DNA of 64,000 nucleotides from Nitrospira sp. (GCA_036984305.1 BQWY01000001.1:744001-808000); one strand, 5' to 3'. Numbered from the stretch's first letter, positions 38,118 through 47,253 are shown. The notes: generated by a model not told the origin, from the sequence alone. Numbers and translations: made by a program.

Positions 38118-38158
38118 AAGGCCCATATCCCTCGCTCCCATCTATGAATGGGGGCCTT
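38118..38158 (+). promoter_or_regulatory. Structured rpsF leader
   Basis: AAGGCCC (38118-38124) pairs with GGGCCTT (38152-38158), and inside it CCCAT (38137-38141) pairs with ATGGG (38148-38152). The structure ends 5 nt before the AGGAGG of rpsF. S6:S18 autoregulatory RNA structures are known in rpsF leaders of other bacteria; I do not see the diagnostic CCG internal loop clearly enough to name it. Confidence 0.4.
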
Positions 38159-38177
38159 TGTCCAGGAGGATCGCTGC

Positions 38178-38522
38178 ATGGAACTCTACGAGTCCCTATT
38201 CATTATTCGTCCGTCCTTGACCGATGAGGAGACCACTGCGCTCATCGACAAGATGAAGGGCGTGGCCGAGAAGTCCGGTGCCAATTTCATGAAGGCCGAA
38301 AACTGGGGCCGGCGAAAGCTGGCCTACGAAGTGAAGCGGGAGCGCAAAGGGACGTACGCCTACTTTTACTTTAAAGGTCCCGGGAATGTCGTGGGCGACC
38401 TCGAGCGTGCCTATCGGCTCGAGGATTCCATCGTCAAGTTTCTGAGCGTGCGGCTCGAGAAAGAGCCGACCGCACCGCAGGTCGCCACTCCATCGCAGGA
38501 GCACGCCGGTGAACGGATTTAA
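38178..38522 (+). CDS. rpsF: 30S ribosomal protein S6
   Basis: 114 aa from ATG 38178, which has AGGAGG upstream; an open frame back to 38148 crosses the leader hairpin. MELYESLFIIRPSLTDEE is a typical S6 start and WGRRKLAYEVKRERKGTY the conserved centre. S6 binds 16S rRNA together with S18, encoded two genes downstream. Its end overlaps ssb by 14 nt. Confidence 0.95.
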   Translation: MELYESLFIIRPSLTDEETTALIDKMKGVAEKSGANFMKAENWGRRKLAYEVKRERKGTYAYFYFKGPGNVVGDLERAYRLEDSIVKFLSVRLEKEPTAPQVATPSQEHAGERI

Positions 38523-38913
38523 TAAAGTCATTCTCATCGGGAACCTGACGCGGAATCCCGAGCTGCGATACACACCGGGAGGGACGCCGGTGGCGAGCTT
38601 TGCGCTCGCCGTCAACCGCCGGTTCCGGCAGGGCGAAGAGTTGAAGGACGAAGTCTGTTATATCGACATCGTGGTGTTCGGCAAGCAGGCAGAACACTGC
38701 GGTCAGTATTTGAGCAAGGGAAGCGGAGTGATCGTGGAAGGCCGCCTGCAACAGCGGCGATGGGAAACCGATGACGGGCAGAAGCGCAGCAAGCACGAGG
38801 TCGTGGCGCAGACCGTCACGTTCATGCCGAAGCGGCAGGATGCCGGCGGAGACACGGCCCACGGCGGCACCGACGAAGTGCCCGCGCCCTACGAGTTCGA
38901 AGAGCAATCGTAA
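38509..38913 (+). CDS. ssb: Single-stranded DNA-binding protein
   Basis: 134 aa OB-fold protein with the conserved start FNKVILIGNLTRNPELRYTPGG and the YIDIVVFGKQAEHCGQYLSKG core. The C-terminal tail is short and ends EFEEQS, acidic but without the usual DDDIPF tip that recruits partners, which is an oddity. GTG 38509 lies inside the end of rpsF. Location between rpsF and rpsR is the classic arrangement. Confidence 0.94.
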   Translation: MNGFNKVILIGNLTRNPELRYTPGGTPVASFALAVNRRFRQGEELKDEVCYIDIVVFGKQAEHCGQYLSKGSGVIVEGRLQQRRWETDDGQKRSKHEVVAQTVTFMPKRQDAGGDTAHGGTDEVPAPYEFEEQS

Positions 38914-38947
38914 CCAGTTATAGTCAGATCAACGGGAGGAGGGTCGC

Positions 38948-39190
38948 GTGGGGATGATGGAGCGAAGCGGTGGCGGGCGCATGCCGAGGCGCAAGGCCTG
39001 TCGTTTTTGTGTCGATAAGGTGCCAATCGACTTCAAGGATGTGGCGATGATCAAAGGTTTTCTCACCGAGCGCGGCCGGATTATCCCGAGGCGGATGTCG
39101 GGGAATTGCCTGGGGCATCAACGCGAATTGACCACGGCCGTGAAGCGGGCCCGTCACATCGCGCTGGTGTCGTTCGCCGAGGAACGGTAA
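38948..39190 (+). CDS. rpsR: 30S ribosomal protein S18
   Basis: 80 aa. [18 protein letters not shown] and [33 protein letters not shown] are diagnostic in parts such as IDFKD and [11 protein letters not shown] 38948 follows GGAGGAGGG; ATGs at 38954 and 38957 are in frame. Cys residues in CRFC plus a later Cys fit the zinc-binding form of S18. The TAA overlaps the ATG of the next gene. Confidence 0.94.
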   Translation: MGMMERSGGGRMPRRKACRFCVDKVPIDFKDVAMIKGFLTERGRIIPRRMSGNCLGHQRELTTAVKRARHIALVSFAEER

Positions 39191-39804
39191 TGGCCAATCT
39201 GTGCGTGATGAAGGGTGTCGGTTTCATGGCGTCGCACAGCGCATTGAGCTTCAATCTTTCGGAAATTTTGACGGACGGTCTCGAGGTGGATCGGGACGTA
39301 ATGCCGTCCGACCTCAGCTTAAGCGGGGAGGATGCGCGCCTGGAAGGCTCGGTACACGTTAGCGCCACGCTGCATCGCGAAGATTCGTGTGTATTGGTCA
39401 CTGGCCTGATCGACGGAACGGCAGTCCGCCAGTGCGTGCGGTGTCTGCGGTCGTTCACTGAACCATTGCTGGTATCGTTCAGCGCCGAGTATGCGAAGAA
39501 GACGCCGTCATCGGCACGCCCCAAGACCGGTAAGACGTCGGATCGGTCCGAACGCTCGGTCGAAGACGAAACCGACGTGTACGAGTTTGTAGGCGAGCAG
39601 GTTGACTTGGGGCCCATGCTGCGTGAGCAAATCATCCTCGCGGAGCCCATGCAGCCGATCTGCCGAGACGACTGCCAAGGTCTCTGCCCCGTCTGCGGAC
39701 AGGATCGCAATGCCACCTCGTGCCGTTGCCAGGAGTCGGTCGAGGGTACGCTGGCGGAGAAGCTGCGTGCGGCGCAACGAAAGCAGGGGAAGAGACGAGC
39801 ATAA
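39190..39804 (+). CDS. yceD: YceD family protein (DUF177)
   Basis: 204 aa. The DUF177 core shows C-x2-C in RQCVRCLRSF and, near the C terminus, PICRDDCQGLCPVCGQD, an expected pattern for this family, which is almost always directly upstream of rpmF. In plants and E. coli the homologue affects 23S rRNA accumulation. ATG 39190 overlaps the rpsR stop (TAATG); in-frame ATGs at 39208 and 39226 are alternatives. Confidence 0.88.
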   Translation: MANLCVMKGVGFMASHSALSFNLSEILTDGLEVDRDVMPSDLSLSGEDARLEGSVHVSATLHREDSCVLVTGLIDGTAVRQCVRCLRSFTEPLLVSFSAEYAKKTPSSARPKTGKTSDRSERSVEDETDVYEFVGEQVDLGPMLREQIILAEPMQPICRDDCQGLCPVCGQDRNATSCRCQESVEGTLAEKLRAAQRKQGKRRA

Positions 39805-39839
39805 CGTTCCTGGATTACATCCATAGGGTAAGGACTCCA

Positions 39840-40025
39840 ATGCCAAATCCGAAACACAAACATTCACGAGCCCGACGCGACAAGCGTCGGACCGCCAAGC
39901 TTCGCATGGTTCCCCCTGGCTTTTCATTGTGTCCGCAGTGCCACGAGTTGAAGCTCCCGCATCGCGTCTGCATGAACTGCGGTACCTATAAGGGCAAGGC
40001 GGTGATCGCAGTTGAAGAAGGTTAA
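39840..40025 (+). CDS. rpmF: 50S ribosomal protein L32
   Basis: 61 aa. MPNPKHKHSRARRDKRR is the typical L32 start, and CPQC...CMNC forms the zinc-ribbon of the Cys4 type, so this lineage keeps the zinc-dependent form here. GTAAGGACTCC precedes the ATG. Downstream lies a 210-nt gap before plsX with no gene and only weak GC-rich inverted repeats. Confidence 0.95.
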   Translation: MPNPKHKHSRARRDKRRTAKLRMVPPGFSLCPQCHELKLPHRVCMNCGTYKGKAVIAVEEG

Positions 40026-40235
40026 TGGCCGGTGAGCATCGCCGCCGGCGTTGTTCTCGCATGGCGGGACGACTCAACGCGGGGGAAGAGCACAACTCGT
40101 TTCTTCATCCGCCCTGGCCTCGCCGATGGGTCGCATGGTGGTCCTCCAGAGGGCGGACGGGACGAGCGGGGAGGCAACGGTGAGCCGCCTGCGGGTTGAT
40201 CGGGTCGTTTCCGTCATACCATCCCAACACACTGC

Positions 40236-41264
40236 ATGAAGATAGCCCTTGACGCGATGGGTGGGGACCATGGGCCTGGCCCCATCGTCGAAGGCGCCGT
40301 TCAGGCGGCGGCTGAATCCAACGTCGAGATTGTTCTCGTCGGCGATGAGGCGCAGGTGCGCGCGCAGCTGAAGCGGCTGAAGTGCCACGACGCGCGGTTG
40401 TCGGTGCGCCATGCTCCCCAGGTCGTGGAAATGCACGAGTCTCCGGCGCAGGTGGCGCGAAAAAAGCGCGATTCCTCCGTCTGGATTGCTACTCAATTAG
40501 TCAAGACGGGTGAGGCGCACGCGGTCATCAGCGCCGGGAACACCGGCGCCAGCATGGTCGCGGCATTCTTCGTGTTGGAACTCACCAAGGGGGTGGAACG
40601 CCCCGCCATCGCCACGGCCCTTCCCACCCTGACCGGGCATGCCGTCATGCTTGATGTCGGCGCCAATGTGGATTGCAGCGCCCAACATCTCGAGCAGTTT
40701 GGTCTGATGGGTAACGAGTATGCCAAGCAGCTCTTGAACAAGCCGAGTCCTCGCGTGGGTCTGCTCAGCATCGGCGAGGAGGATACGAAGGGCAACGAGG
40801 TGACGAAAGAAGCGTTCAAATTGCTGAAGGCCAGCCCGATCAATTTCATCGGCAACGTCGAGGGTCGCGACGTCTACAGCGGCGAGGCGGATGTGGTGGT
40901 GTGCGACGGGTTCATCGGGAATGTCGCGCTGAAAATTTCCGAAGGCGTGGCCGACACGATCAAGAAGATGCTCTTCAAGGAGATCAGCGGATCGTTCTGG
41001 GGACGGCTGGCCTATCCGCTGATTGCCAGTCCGTTGCTCAATCTGAAACGGAGGATCGACTACGCGGAGTTCGGCGGCGCACCGCTCTTGGGCGTCAACG
41101 GCATCTGCATGATCTGCCACGGCCGTTCCTCCGCCAAAGCCATCAAAAACGCCGTGCGTCGAGCGAAGGCGCTGGTGGAGAGTCGCTTGAACGAATTGAT
41201 TCGGCAAGACGTCGAGGAGAGTCTGGCTCGTCGTCCACCGCCTTCGCAGGAAGCCACCGCATGA
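40236..41264 (+). CDS. plsX: Phosphate acyltransferase PlsX
   Basis: Makes acyl-phosphate from acyl-ACP, feeding PlsY in phospholipid synthesis. 342 aa beginning IALDAMGGDHGP, with SAGNTGASM, LDVGANVDC and GFIGNVALK as family landmarks. The Shine-Dalgarno before ATG 40236 is poor. The stop overlaps the fabH start (ATGA), and the whole plsX-fab block reads as one unit with an internal promoter before fabD. Confidence 0.94.
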   Translation: MKIALDAMGGDHGPGPIVEGAVQAAAESNVEIVLVGDEAQVRAQLKRLKCHDARLSVRHAPQVVEMHESPAQVARKKRDSSVWIATQLVKTGEAHAVISAGNTGASMVAAFFVLELTKGVERPAIATALPTLTGHAVMLDVGANVDCSAQHLEQFGLMGNEYAKQLLNKPSPRVGLLSIGEEDTKGNEVTKEAFKLLKASPINFIGNVEGRDVYSGEADVVVCDGFIGNVALKISEGVADTIKKMLFKEISGSFWGRLAYPLIASPLLNLKRRIDYAEFGGAPLLGVNGICMICHGRSSAKAIKNAVRRAKALVESRLNELIRQDVEESLARRPPPSQEATA

Positions 41265-42235
41265 ACGCGCGGATCAGCGGCACCGGCTCCTACGTTCCCG
41301 ATCGGGTGCTGACCAACGTGCAACTCGAACAGATGGTGTCTACCTCCGACCAGTGGATCAGGGAGCGGACAGGGATACGGGAACGACACATTGCCGCGGG
41401 GGACGAGGCGTGCTCGGATTTGGGTGTCCATGCGGCGCGGCGCGCGTTGAAGGCGGCGGGGCTTGCCCCGAGCGACCTCGATTTCATCTTGGTGGCGACG
41501 TGCACCGGCGACAGCCCGCTCCCTTCGACGGCCTGCTTGATTCAGGATCGACTGGGCGCGCATCGCGCCGCGGCCTGCGACGTCTCGGCGGCGTGCTGCG
41601 GGTTTGTGTATGCCTTGGGCGTCGCGAATGCCTACGTGCGGACGGGGTGCCGACACGTGCTCGTGATCGGCTCAGAAGTGATGTCGTCGATCACCGACTG
41701 GACCGACCGCAACACCTGTGTGTTGTTCGGAGACGGTGCGGGAGCCGCAGTCGTGAGTGCCACGGAAGAAGGACGGGGGATCCTCTCGACTCAGCTGTGC
41801 TCGGATGGCACGATGTGGGACTACATCCACGTTCCAGGTGGTGGGTCCCGACTCCCGGCTTCCGCACAGATGCTGCAGGATCGGACACAGTACATTAAGA
41901 TGCGGGGCAACGAGACGTTCAAGGTGGCGGTCCGGACGCTGGAAGAGAGCGCCAGAGACGCACTGGCGGCCAACGGCCTTTCCGTTGGCGACGTGGATCT
42001 CTATGTACCGCACCAGGCAAACGTGCGGATCATCAAAGCGGTGGCCGAACGCATGGGCCTCCCGCTTGAGAAGGTCTACCTCAACATGGACCGGTATGGG
42101 AACACGTCCGCCGCTTCCATTCCGATTGCGCTGGATGAAGCAGTCCGGGAGGGACGGATTCGAGATGGGAGCCTTGTGCTCTTCGGCGCGTTTGGCGCGG
42201 GACTGACATGGGCGTCTGCACTCATTCGATGGTAG
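41261..42235 (+). CDS. fabH: 3-oxoacyl-ACP synthase III
   Basis: Initiates fatty acid synthesis by condensing acetyl-CoA with malonyl-ACP. The catalytic triad is C112 (SAACCGF), H251 (VPHQAN) and N281 (YGNTSAA), nearly the same spacing as in E. coli. ATG 41261 overlaps the plsX stop and gives 324 aa, the normal length; open sequence upstream in this frame lies within plsX. Confidence 0.95.
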   Translation: MNARISGTGSYVPDRVLTNVQLEQMVSTSDQWIRERTGIRERHIAAGDEACSDLGVHAARRALKAAGLAPSDLDFILVATCTGDSPLPSTACLIQDRLGAHRAAACDVSAACCGFVYALGVANAYVRTGCRHVLVIGSEVMSSITDWTDRNTCVLFGDGAGAAVVSATEEGRGILSTQLCSDGTMWDYIHVPGGGSRLPASAQMLQDRTQYIKMRGNETFKVAVRTLEESARDALAANGLSVGDVDLYVPHQANVRIIKAVAERMGLPLEKVYLNMDRYGNTSAASIPIALDEAVREGRIRDGSLVLFGAFGAGLTWASALIRW

Positions 42236-42278
42236 CGGTAATCCGGAACAAGTGGGCACAATTACGGGGATTTTCTCG

Positions 42279-42309
42279 TTGACAACCGGTCGGCTTTCCC
42301 CCATATCTT
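42279..42309 (+). promoter_or_regulatory. Promoter just upstream of fabD
   Basis: TTGACA (42279-42284) and TATCTT (42304-42309), spacer 19 nt (or ATATCT with 18). The -10 ends 7 nt before ATG 42317, so transcription would begin at or within a few bases of the start codon. Confidence 0.5.
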
Positions 42310-42316
42310 ACGGGCC

Positions 42317-43273
42317 ATGACGGGCGGAATCGGGTTGGTTTTTCCAGGTCAGGGGTCGCAGGCCGTGGGCATGGGGCAAGCCCTCTATGAGGCGTTCCCG
42401 ATCGTCCGGCAAACTTACGCGGACGCCTCCCAGGTGTTAGGGTACGACATTGCGAAGCTGTGCTTCGATGGACCGGCGGAGCGCTTGAATGCGACGGAGT
42501 ACACCCAGCCGGCTTTGCTGACGGCGAGTGTGGCCGCGTTCCGGGTATTGGATCATCCTCATCTGCGGCCTGTTGCAGTCGCCGGGCACAGCCTGGGGGA
42601 ATATAGTGCACTGGTGGCCGCCCGCGCGGTCGGGTTCACGGAGGCGGTCGCGCTGGTCCAAAAACGCGGGCGCTACATGTCCGAAGCCGTCTCCCCGGGA
42701 ACCGGATTGGTCGCGGCCGTCTTGGGTATTGGCGCGGAGGCGTTACGCGAGGTGTGCCGCGAGGCGTCGGCCGTCGGCGTCGTGGCCGCCGCCAATTACA
42801 ATTGCCCCGGCCAGATCGTCATTGCCGGCGAAAGGGCAGCGGTCGAACGGGCGATTGAGCTGGCGAAGTCGAATGGGGCGCGGAAAGCCATTGCCCTGCC
42901 CGTCAGCGTTCCGGTTCATACTCCGTTGATGAAGACCGCGGCGGATCGATTAGCAACGGATCTGGCGGCGGCACACTGGTCGAACCCGGAGAGTCCGGTG
43001 GTGAACAATGCAGAGGCCAAGGCGCTCCGAACCGGGGATGAGATACAGCCCTCGCTGGTACGACAGTTGCCGTCATCCGTGTTGTGGGAGGATTCCATCA
43101 AGACCATGGTCGGACTTGGCGTGAAGACGTTTGTCGAGGTGGGACCCGGCATGGTGCTTACGGGTTTGATCAAACGCATTGCGCCGGATGCGGCAACCGT
43201 GAACGTACACGATCCCCAAACCTTGGATGCCGCCCGCGTCGCGCTCGGATTGCCGGCGCCAGCTTCGGCGTAA
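42317..43273 (+). CDS. fabD: Malonyl-CoA:ACP transacylase
   Basis: Loads malonyl onto ACP. LVFPGQGSQ near the N terminus, the nucleophile S92 in GHSLGEYSAL, VPVHTPLM with the catalytic His and EVGPGMVLTGL are all present. 318 aa. The conserved FPGQGSQ at residue 9 fixes the start at ATG 42317, yet there is no Shine-Dalgarno in the preceding 20 nt, and a promoter -10 ends 7 nt upstream. Confidence 0.95.
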   Translation: MTGGIGLVFPGQGSQAVGMGQALYEAFPIVRQTYADASQVLGYDIAKLCFDGPAERLNATEYTQPALLTASVAAFRVLDHPHLRPVAVAGHSLGEYSALVAARAVGFTEAVALVQKRGRYMSEAVSPGTGLVAAVLGIGAEALREVCREASAVGVVAAANYNCPGQIVIAGERAAVERAIELAKSNGARKAIALPVSVPVHTPLMKTAADRLATDLAAAHWSNPESPVVNNAEAKALRTGDEIQPSLVRQLPSSVLWEDSIKTMVGLGVKTFVEVGPGMVLTGLIKRIAPDAATVNVHDPQTLDAARVALGLPAPASA

Positions 43274-43322
43274 TCCGGATGACTCCTCTAAGCATGGGAG
43301 AACACTGCAAAGGAAGGTGTGC

Positions 43323-44069
43323 ATGTCGTCCTTGACCGGGAAAGTGGCCGTCGTGACAGGAGGGGCCCAAGGGATTGGGCGGGCGATCGCGGAAGTGCTG
43401 GCCACGGCCGGGGCGGACGTGGTCGTCGCGGATGTCGACCCGAGCCGGGCGCAGGAAACCGTGGGTGTCGTGCAGGGATTGGGCCGTCGCGCCATGGCAG
43501 TAAAAGTGAACGTCGCCGACTGGAATGACGCCAAGGCCATGGTGGAGCAGGTCACAAAGGAATGGGGAAAGCTGGACATCCTGGTCAACAACGCCGGCAT
43601 TACACGTGACGGATTGTTGCTCCGCATGCGGGAGGACGACTGGAACCTCGTGCTACAAGTCAATCTGACTGGCACGTTCAATTGCACCAAGGCGGCTCTG
43701 CAGCCGATGACCAAACAACGGTACGGACGCGTTGTCAACATCGCCTCCATCGTGGGGGTGATGGGGAACGCCGGGCAAGCCAACTATGCCGCGTCGAAGG
43801 GAGCGGTCATCGGGTTCACCAAGACGGTGGCCCGTGAGTATGCCTCGCGCAATGTCACGGTCAATGCGGTGGCGCCAGGCTTTATCGATACGGCAATGAC
43901 CCAGGCGCTCTCGCAGGATGTGAAGGAGATGTTGTATAAGCAGATTCCATTGGGGCGGTTGGGGCAGCCGGCCGACGTCGCCGAGGCCGTCCGCTTCTTG
44001 GCGTCGGATGAAGCCGCCTACATTACCGGCCAAGTGCTTCACGTCAATGGCGGTATGCTCATGGTATAA
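43323..44069 (+). CDS. fabG: 3-oxoacyl-ACP reductase
   Basis: NADPH-dependent reductase of the elongation cycle, SDR family. Cofactor loop TGGAQGIGRA, NNAG motif, and catalytic S142, Y155 and K159 (YAASK). ATG 43323 follows AAGGAAGG and gives 248 aa; the upstream open frame to 43227 overlaps fabD and is not conserved. ENR (fabI/K) and fabZ are not in this cluster. Confidence 0.95.
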   Translation: MSSLTGKVAVVTGGAQGIGRAIAEVLATAGADVVVADVDPSRAQETVGVVQGLGRRAMAVKVNVADWNDAKAMVEQVTKEWGKLDILVNNAGITRDGLLLRMREDDWNLVLQVNLTGTFNCTKAALQPMTKQRYGRVVNIASIVGVMGNAGQANYAASKGAVIGFTKTVAREYASRNVTVNAVAPGFIDTAMTQALSQDVKEMLYKQIPLGRLGQPADVAEAVRFLASDEAAYITGQVLHVNGGMLMV

Positions 44070-44136
44070 CCTCGGCTTCGGGAGGAGCCGGCTGGACAGC
44101 AGAGGGAGTCATAGTCGCGGAACAGGAGGATGAGAT

Positions 44137-44391
44137 ATGGCTGATGAAGCACGGAAAACAGCGTCGATCGACGAACGGGTCAAGAAGATCATCGCCGAGC
44201 AGCTCGGGGTGGAAGAAGACGAAGTCACCCCGGAGGCGTCCTTCGTGGAGGATCTCGGCGCGGACTCGCTCGACACGGTCGAACTCGTGATGGCGCTCGA
44301 AGAGGAATTCGAGATCGAAATTCCCGACGAGGATGCAGAGAAGATCCTCACGGTGGGGAAAGCACTGGAATACATCAAGGAGAAGGCCTAG
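44137..44391 (+). CDS. acpP: Acyl carrier protein
   Basis: 84 aa, very acidic. The phosphopantetheine attachment Ser is S44 in [11 protein letters not shown]. The N terminus has a 9-residue extension (MADEARKTA) before the usual IDERVKKII start. AGGAGGATGAGAT precedes the ATG, giving a strong ribosome binding site fitting a highly translated gene. Confidence 0.96.
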   Translation: MADEARKTASIDERVKKIIAEQLGVEEDEVTPEASFVEDLGADSLDTVELVMALEEEFEIEIPDEDAEKILTVGKALEYIKEKA

Positions 44392-44418
44392 GCCCGGCCA
44401 GCCGCAAGGGACGTGTCG

Positions 44419-45660
44419 ATGACGAAGCGTCGAGTGGTCATCACAGGGATTGGGTGCGTGACCCCCTTGGGAACGGGGGTGGACAAAACCTGGTCTGCGC
44501 TCTGTGCGGGCACCTCCGGAATCGGACGCATCTCTCGCTTCGACGTCACCAACTTCCCGGTGCAAATTGCAGGGGAGGTCAAGGACTTCGATCCCGCCCA
44601 GTACATCGAGAAAAAGGAAATCAAGAAGATGGATACCTTCATCCACTACGCCGTCGGCGCCAGCCAGATGGCGGTGGATGACGCCGGGCTCAAAGTCGTT
44701 CCGGAGCAAGCGGAGCGGGTCGGGGTCTATGTCGGCTCCGGCATCGGAGGACTCGGCTCCATCGAGCATTATGACAAGGTGCTTCAGGAGAAAGGACCTG
44801 GTAAGGTCTCCCCCTTCTTCATCCCGATGACCATCATCAATTTGGCCTCGGGGCAGATCGCCATTCGAATCGGCGCCAGGGGACCGAACTCCTGTGCCGT
44901 CACGGCCTGCGCCACGGGCAACAACTGCATCGGCGATGCCTTTCGCCTCATTCAGCACGACGAGGCGGACGTGATGCTGGCAGGAGGCGCGGAAGCAGCG
45001 ATTACGCCGCTCGGCGTGGCGGGGTTTGCGGCCTCTCGGGCGCTCTCAACCCGCAACGACGATCCAGCACGGGCCTGTCGTCCGTTCGATAAGGATCGGG
45101 ACGGCTTCGTGCTCGGCGAAGGGGCCGGGGTCTTGGTTTTGGAGGAGTTGGAGTCGGCCAGGCGGCGGGGGGCGAGGATCTATTGCGAAGTCATCGGGTA
45201 TGCGATGAACAGCGACGCGTATCACATCACGGCACCGCCGGACGACGGGGAAGGCGCCGTGCGCTGTATGGAGCGGGCAATTCGCGACGCCGGGATCGAC
45301 AAGAATGAAGTGGGCTACATCAAGGCCCATGCGACTTCGACGATGGCGGATGCGATCGAAACCCGGGCCATCAAGCAGGTGTTCGGGAAGCAGGCCTACC
45401 GCATCCCCGTCAGCTCTCCCAAATCGATGACCGGGCACTTGCTCGGTGCCGCCGGAGGCATCGAGGCTGTCTTCAGCGTCTTGGCGATTCACCGCAGCAC
45501 GCTTCCACCGACCATTAACCTGGAGCATCCGGATCCTGACTGCGATCTCGATTACGTGCCCGGCAAAGCGAGGCCGGCGAGCATTTCGGTGTGCTTGTCC
45601 AATTCATTCGGGTTCGGTGGCGTGAACGCGTGCGTCTTGTTTCGCCGTATGGACGCCTGA
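44419..45660 (+). CDS. fabF: 3-oxoacyl-ACP synthase II
   Basis: Elongation condensing enzyme. C164 in TACATGNN, H304 in KAHATST and H340 in MTGHLLGAAG match the E. coli C163-H303-H340 triad. ATG 44419 has AAGGG 8 nt upstream and gives 413 aa; GTG 44413 is an alternative. It follows acpP by 27 nt, and the 153-nt gap after it holds no recognisable element. Confidence 0.96.
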   Translation: MTKRRVVITGIGCVTPLGTGVDKTWSALCAGTSGIGRISRFDVTNFPVQIAGEVKDFDPAQYIEKKEIKKMDTFIHYAVGASQMAVDDAGLKVVPEQAERVGVYVGSGIGGLGSIEHYDKVLQEKGPGKVSPFFIPMTIINLASGQIAIRIGARGPNSCAVTACATGNNCIGDAFRLIQHDEADVMLAGGAEAAITPLGVAGFAASRALSTRNDDPARACRPFDKDRDGFVLGEGAGVLVLEELESARRRGARIYCEVIGYAMNSDAYHITAPPDDGEGAVRCMERAIRDAGIDKNEVGYIKAHATSTMADAIETRAIKQVFGKQAYRIPVSSPKSMTGHLLGAAGGIEAVFSVLAIHRSTLPPTINLEHPDPDCDLDYVPGKARPASISVCLSNSFGFGGVNACVLFRRMDA

Positions 45661-45813
45661 TTCGGGTGATGGGCGCCCGGCCCACTCTCGCCGTCCAATC
45701 CTCGTTCATCACACGCGCTGCTGAGTCGGCGCCGTCTCTTCGCCGTCAACGGATGTCGGCGTGACCTCGTTGCCGGCCCCGCTCATTCATGTGCGTTGTG
45801 ATCGGTGTTCCAG

Positions 45814-46533
45814 ATGATGGAACGTGGTGAACCGAACGCTGACATGGACGTCTCGTCGGGCTATGTCTTTCGCCGTCCCGAGTTGCGCGATCAGGCCCTG
45901 ACCCACAAGTCGTTTCTGAACGAGCAGGGGGGAGAGCCCGGATCGGACAATGAGCGATTGGAACTGCTCGGGGATGCCGTCTTGTCCTTGGTCGTTACTG
46001 ACTACCTGGTGTCGCGATTTCCCTCGCTCAATGAAGGGAATCTCTCGAAGCTCCGGGCCCGCTTGGTCAGTGAACAGTGTTTGGCGGCCGGGGCGCGACG
46101 GATTCACCTGGGTCGATTTCTTCGTCTGGGGAGAGGCGAGGAGCTGTCCGAGGGGCGTGAGAAAACGTCACTGCTGGCGGACGCCTTGGAAGCCGTGGCT
46201 GCCGCCATTTATCTTGACGGTGGACTTGAGGCGAGCCGGTCGTTTCTGTTACGGGTGTTGGAAGAGGATCTTGAGAAGCTCGAGCAGCAGGGAGTCGGTG
46301 AGGGCACGGATTATAAAACACGCCTCCAGGAACTGTGCCAACGACAATTCGACGAATTACCGCACTATCGTATGGCGGCGGAATCAGGGCCTGACCATGA
46401 CAAACGTTTCGAGATCGAGGTGCGAGTGAAGGGTCGGGTTCTGGGAGGCGGGACGGGTCGAACCAAAAAGGCCGCGGAGCAGGCCGCGGCGAAAGTGGCG
46501 CTTCAGCGACTTGAAGAGGGTCATTTCGGCTGA
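45814..46533 (+). CDS. rnc: Ribonuclease III
   Basis: Double-strand-specific endonuclease for rRNA and mRNA processing. The catalytic signature ERLELLGDAVLSL lies near residue 50, DALEAVAAAIYLDGG holds the second metal-ligand cluster, and the C terminus is a dsRBD (YKTRLQELCQ to KKAAEQAAAKVAL). 239 aa from ATG 45814; ATG 45817 and ATG 45844 are possible, as no start has a strong Shine-Dalgarno. The acpP-fabF-rnc order is common. Confidence 0.93.
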   Translation: MMERGEPNADMDVSSGYVFRRPELRDQALTHKSFLNEQGGEPGSDNERLELLGDAVLSLVVTDYLVSRFPSLNEGNLSKLRARLVSEQCLAAGARRIHLGRFLRLGRGEELSEGREKTSLLADALEAVAAAIYLDGGLEASRSFLLRVLEEDLEKLEQQGVGEGTDYKTRLQELCQRQFDELPHYRMAAESGPDHDKRFEIEVRVKGRVLGGGTGRTKKAAEQAAAKVALQRLEEGHFG

Positions 46534-46585
46534 CTATGCTCACTATCTCGAGACGGCAGATCGAAAACGGCTAAGAGGAGGACAC

Positions 46586-47188
46586 ATGTACAGACGGACA
46601 CCACGATTTGGAATCGCGCTCGCGCTCGGCATTCTGTTCGGCGGCCTCATCGGCCTGACGAGTCTGTGGGCGGCTGACTACGCCACGCCGGTGGCCGACG
46701 GCAAAAGCAACCCGCGCGCGATCATCAAGACGAAATTTGGCGACATCGAAATTAAATTGTATCCCGACATCGCGCCCAAGCATGTCGAGAATTTCATCAA
46801 GCTCGCCAAGTCTGGCTTTTACAATGGCACGATCTTCCACCGAGTGATCCCGGGATTCATGATCCAAGGCGGTGACCCGAATACCAAGGATCCGGACAAG
46901 ATAGAAAGCTACGGGATGGGGGGGCCCGGGTATACGATCAATGCCGAGTTCAGCGAGACGCCGCATAAGCGGGGAATCGTGTCGATGGCCCGGGCGGCTG
47001 ACCCGAACAGTGCCGGTTCCCAGTTCTTCATTGTGATAGAGGATTCCCGGTTCCTCGATCGCAAGTACACGGCCTTCGGGGAGGTCACGAAAGGCATGGG
47101 AGTGGCCGACAAGATCGTCAATCTTCCCCGTAACCCGAAGGATTTGCCGAACGAACGCGTTGAGATGACGGTGACGATTCTTGAGTGA
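46586..47188 (+). CDS. Exported cyclophilin-type peptidylprolyl isomerase
   Basis: 200 aa with a signal peptide (FGIALALGILFGGLIGLTSLWA, cleavage after WA) or N-terminal anchor. The cyclophilin domain shows FHRVIPGFMIQGGDP and AGSQFFIV, with the catalytic-region Arg in FHRV. It would fold envelope proteins as a PpiA-like periplasmic isomerase. ATG 46586 follows AGAGGAGG. It is convergent with the caspase gene. Confidence 0.9.
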   Translation: MYRRTPRFGIALALGILFGGLIGLTSLWAADYATPVADGKSNPRAIIKTKFGDIEIKLYPDIAPKHVENFIKLAKSGFYNGTIFHRVIPGFMIQGGDPNTKDPDKIESYGMGGPGYTINAEFSETPHKRGIVSMARAADPNSAGSQFFIVIEDSRFLDRKYTAFGEVTKGMGVADKIVNLPRNPKDLPNERVEMTVTILE

Positions 47189-47253
47189 GGCGTCGCCCCG
47201 GATGCCAGGTAGCGTCCCAGTCGGCTCACAAAAGAGCGACGAGCAAGGTCCGC

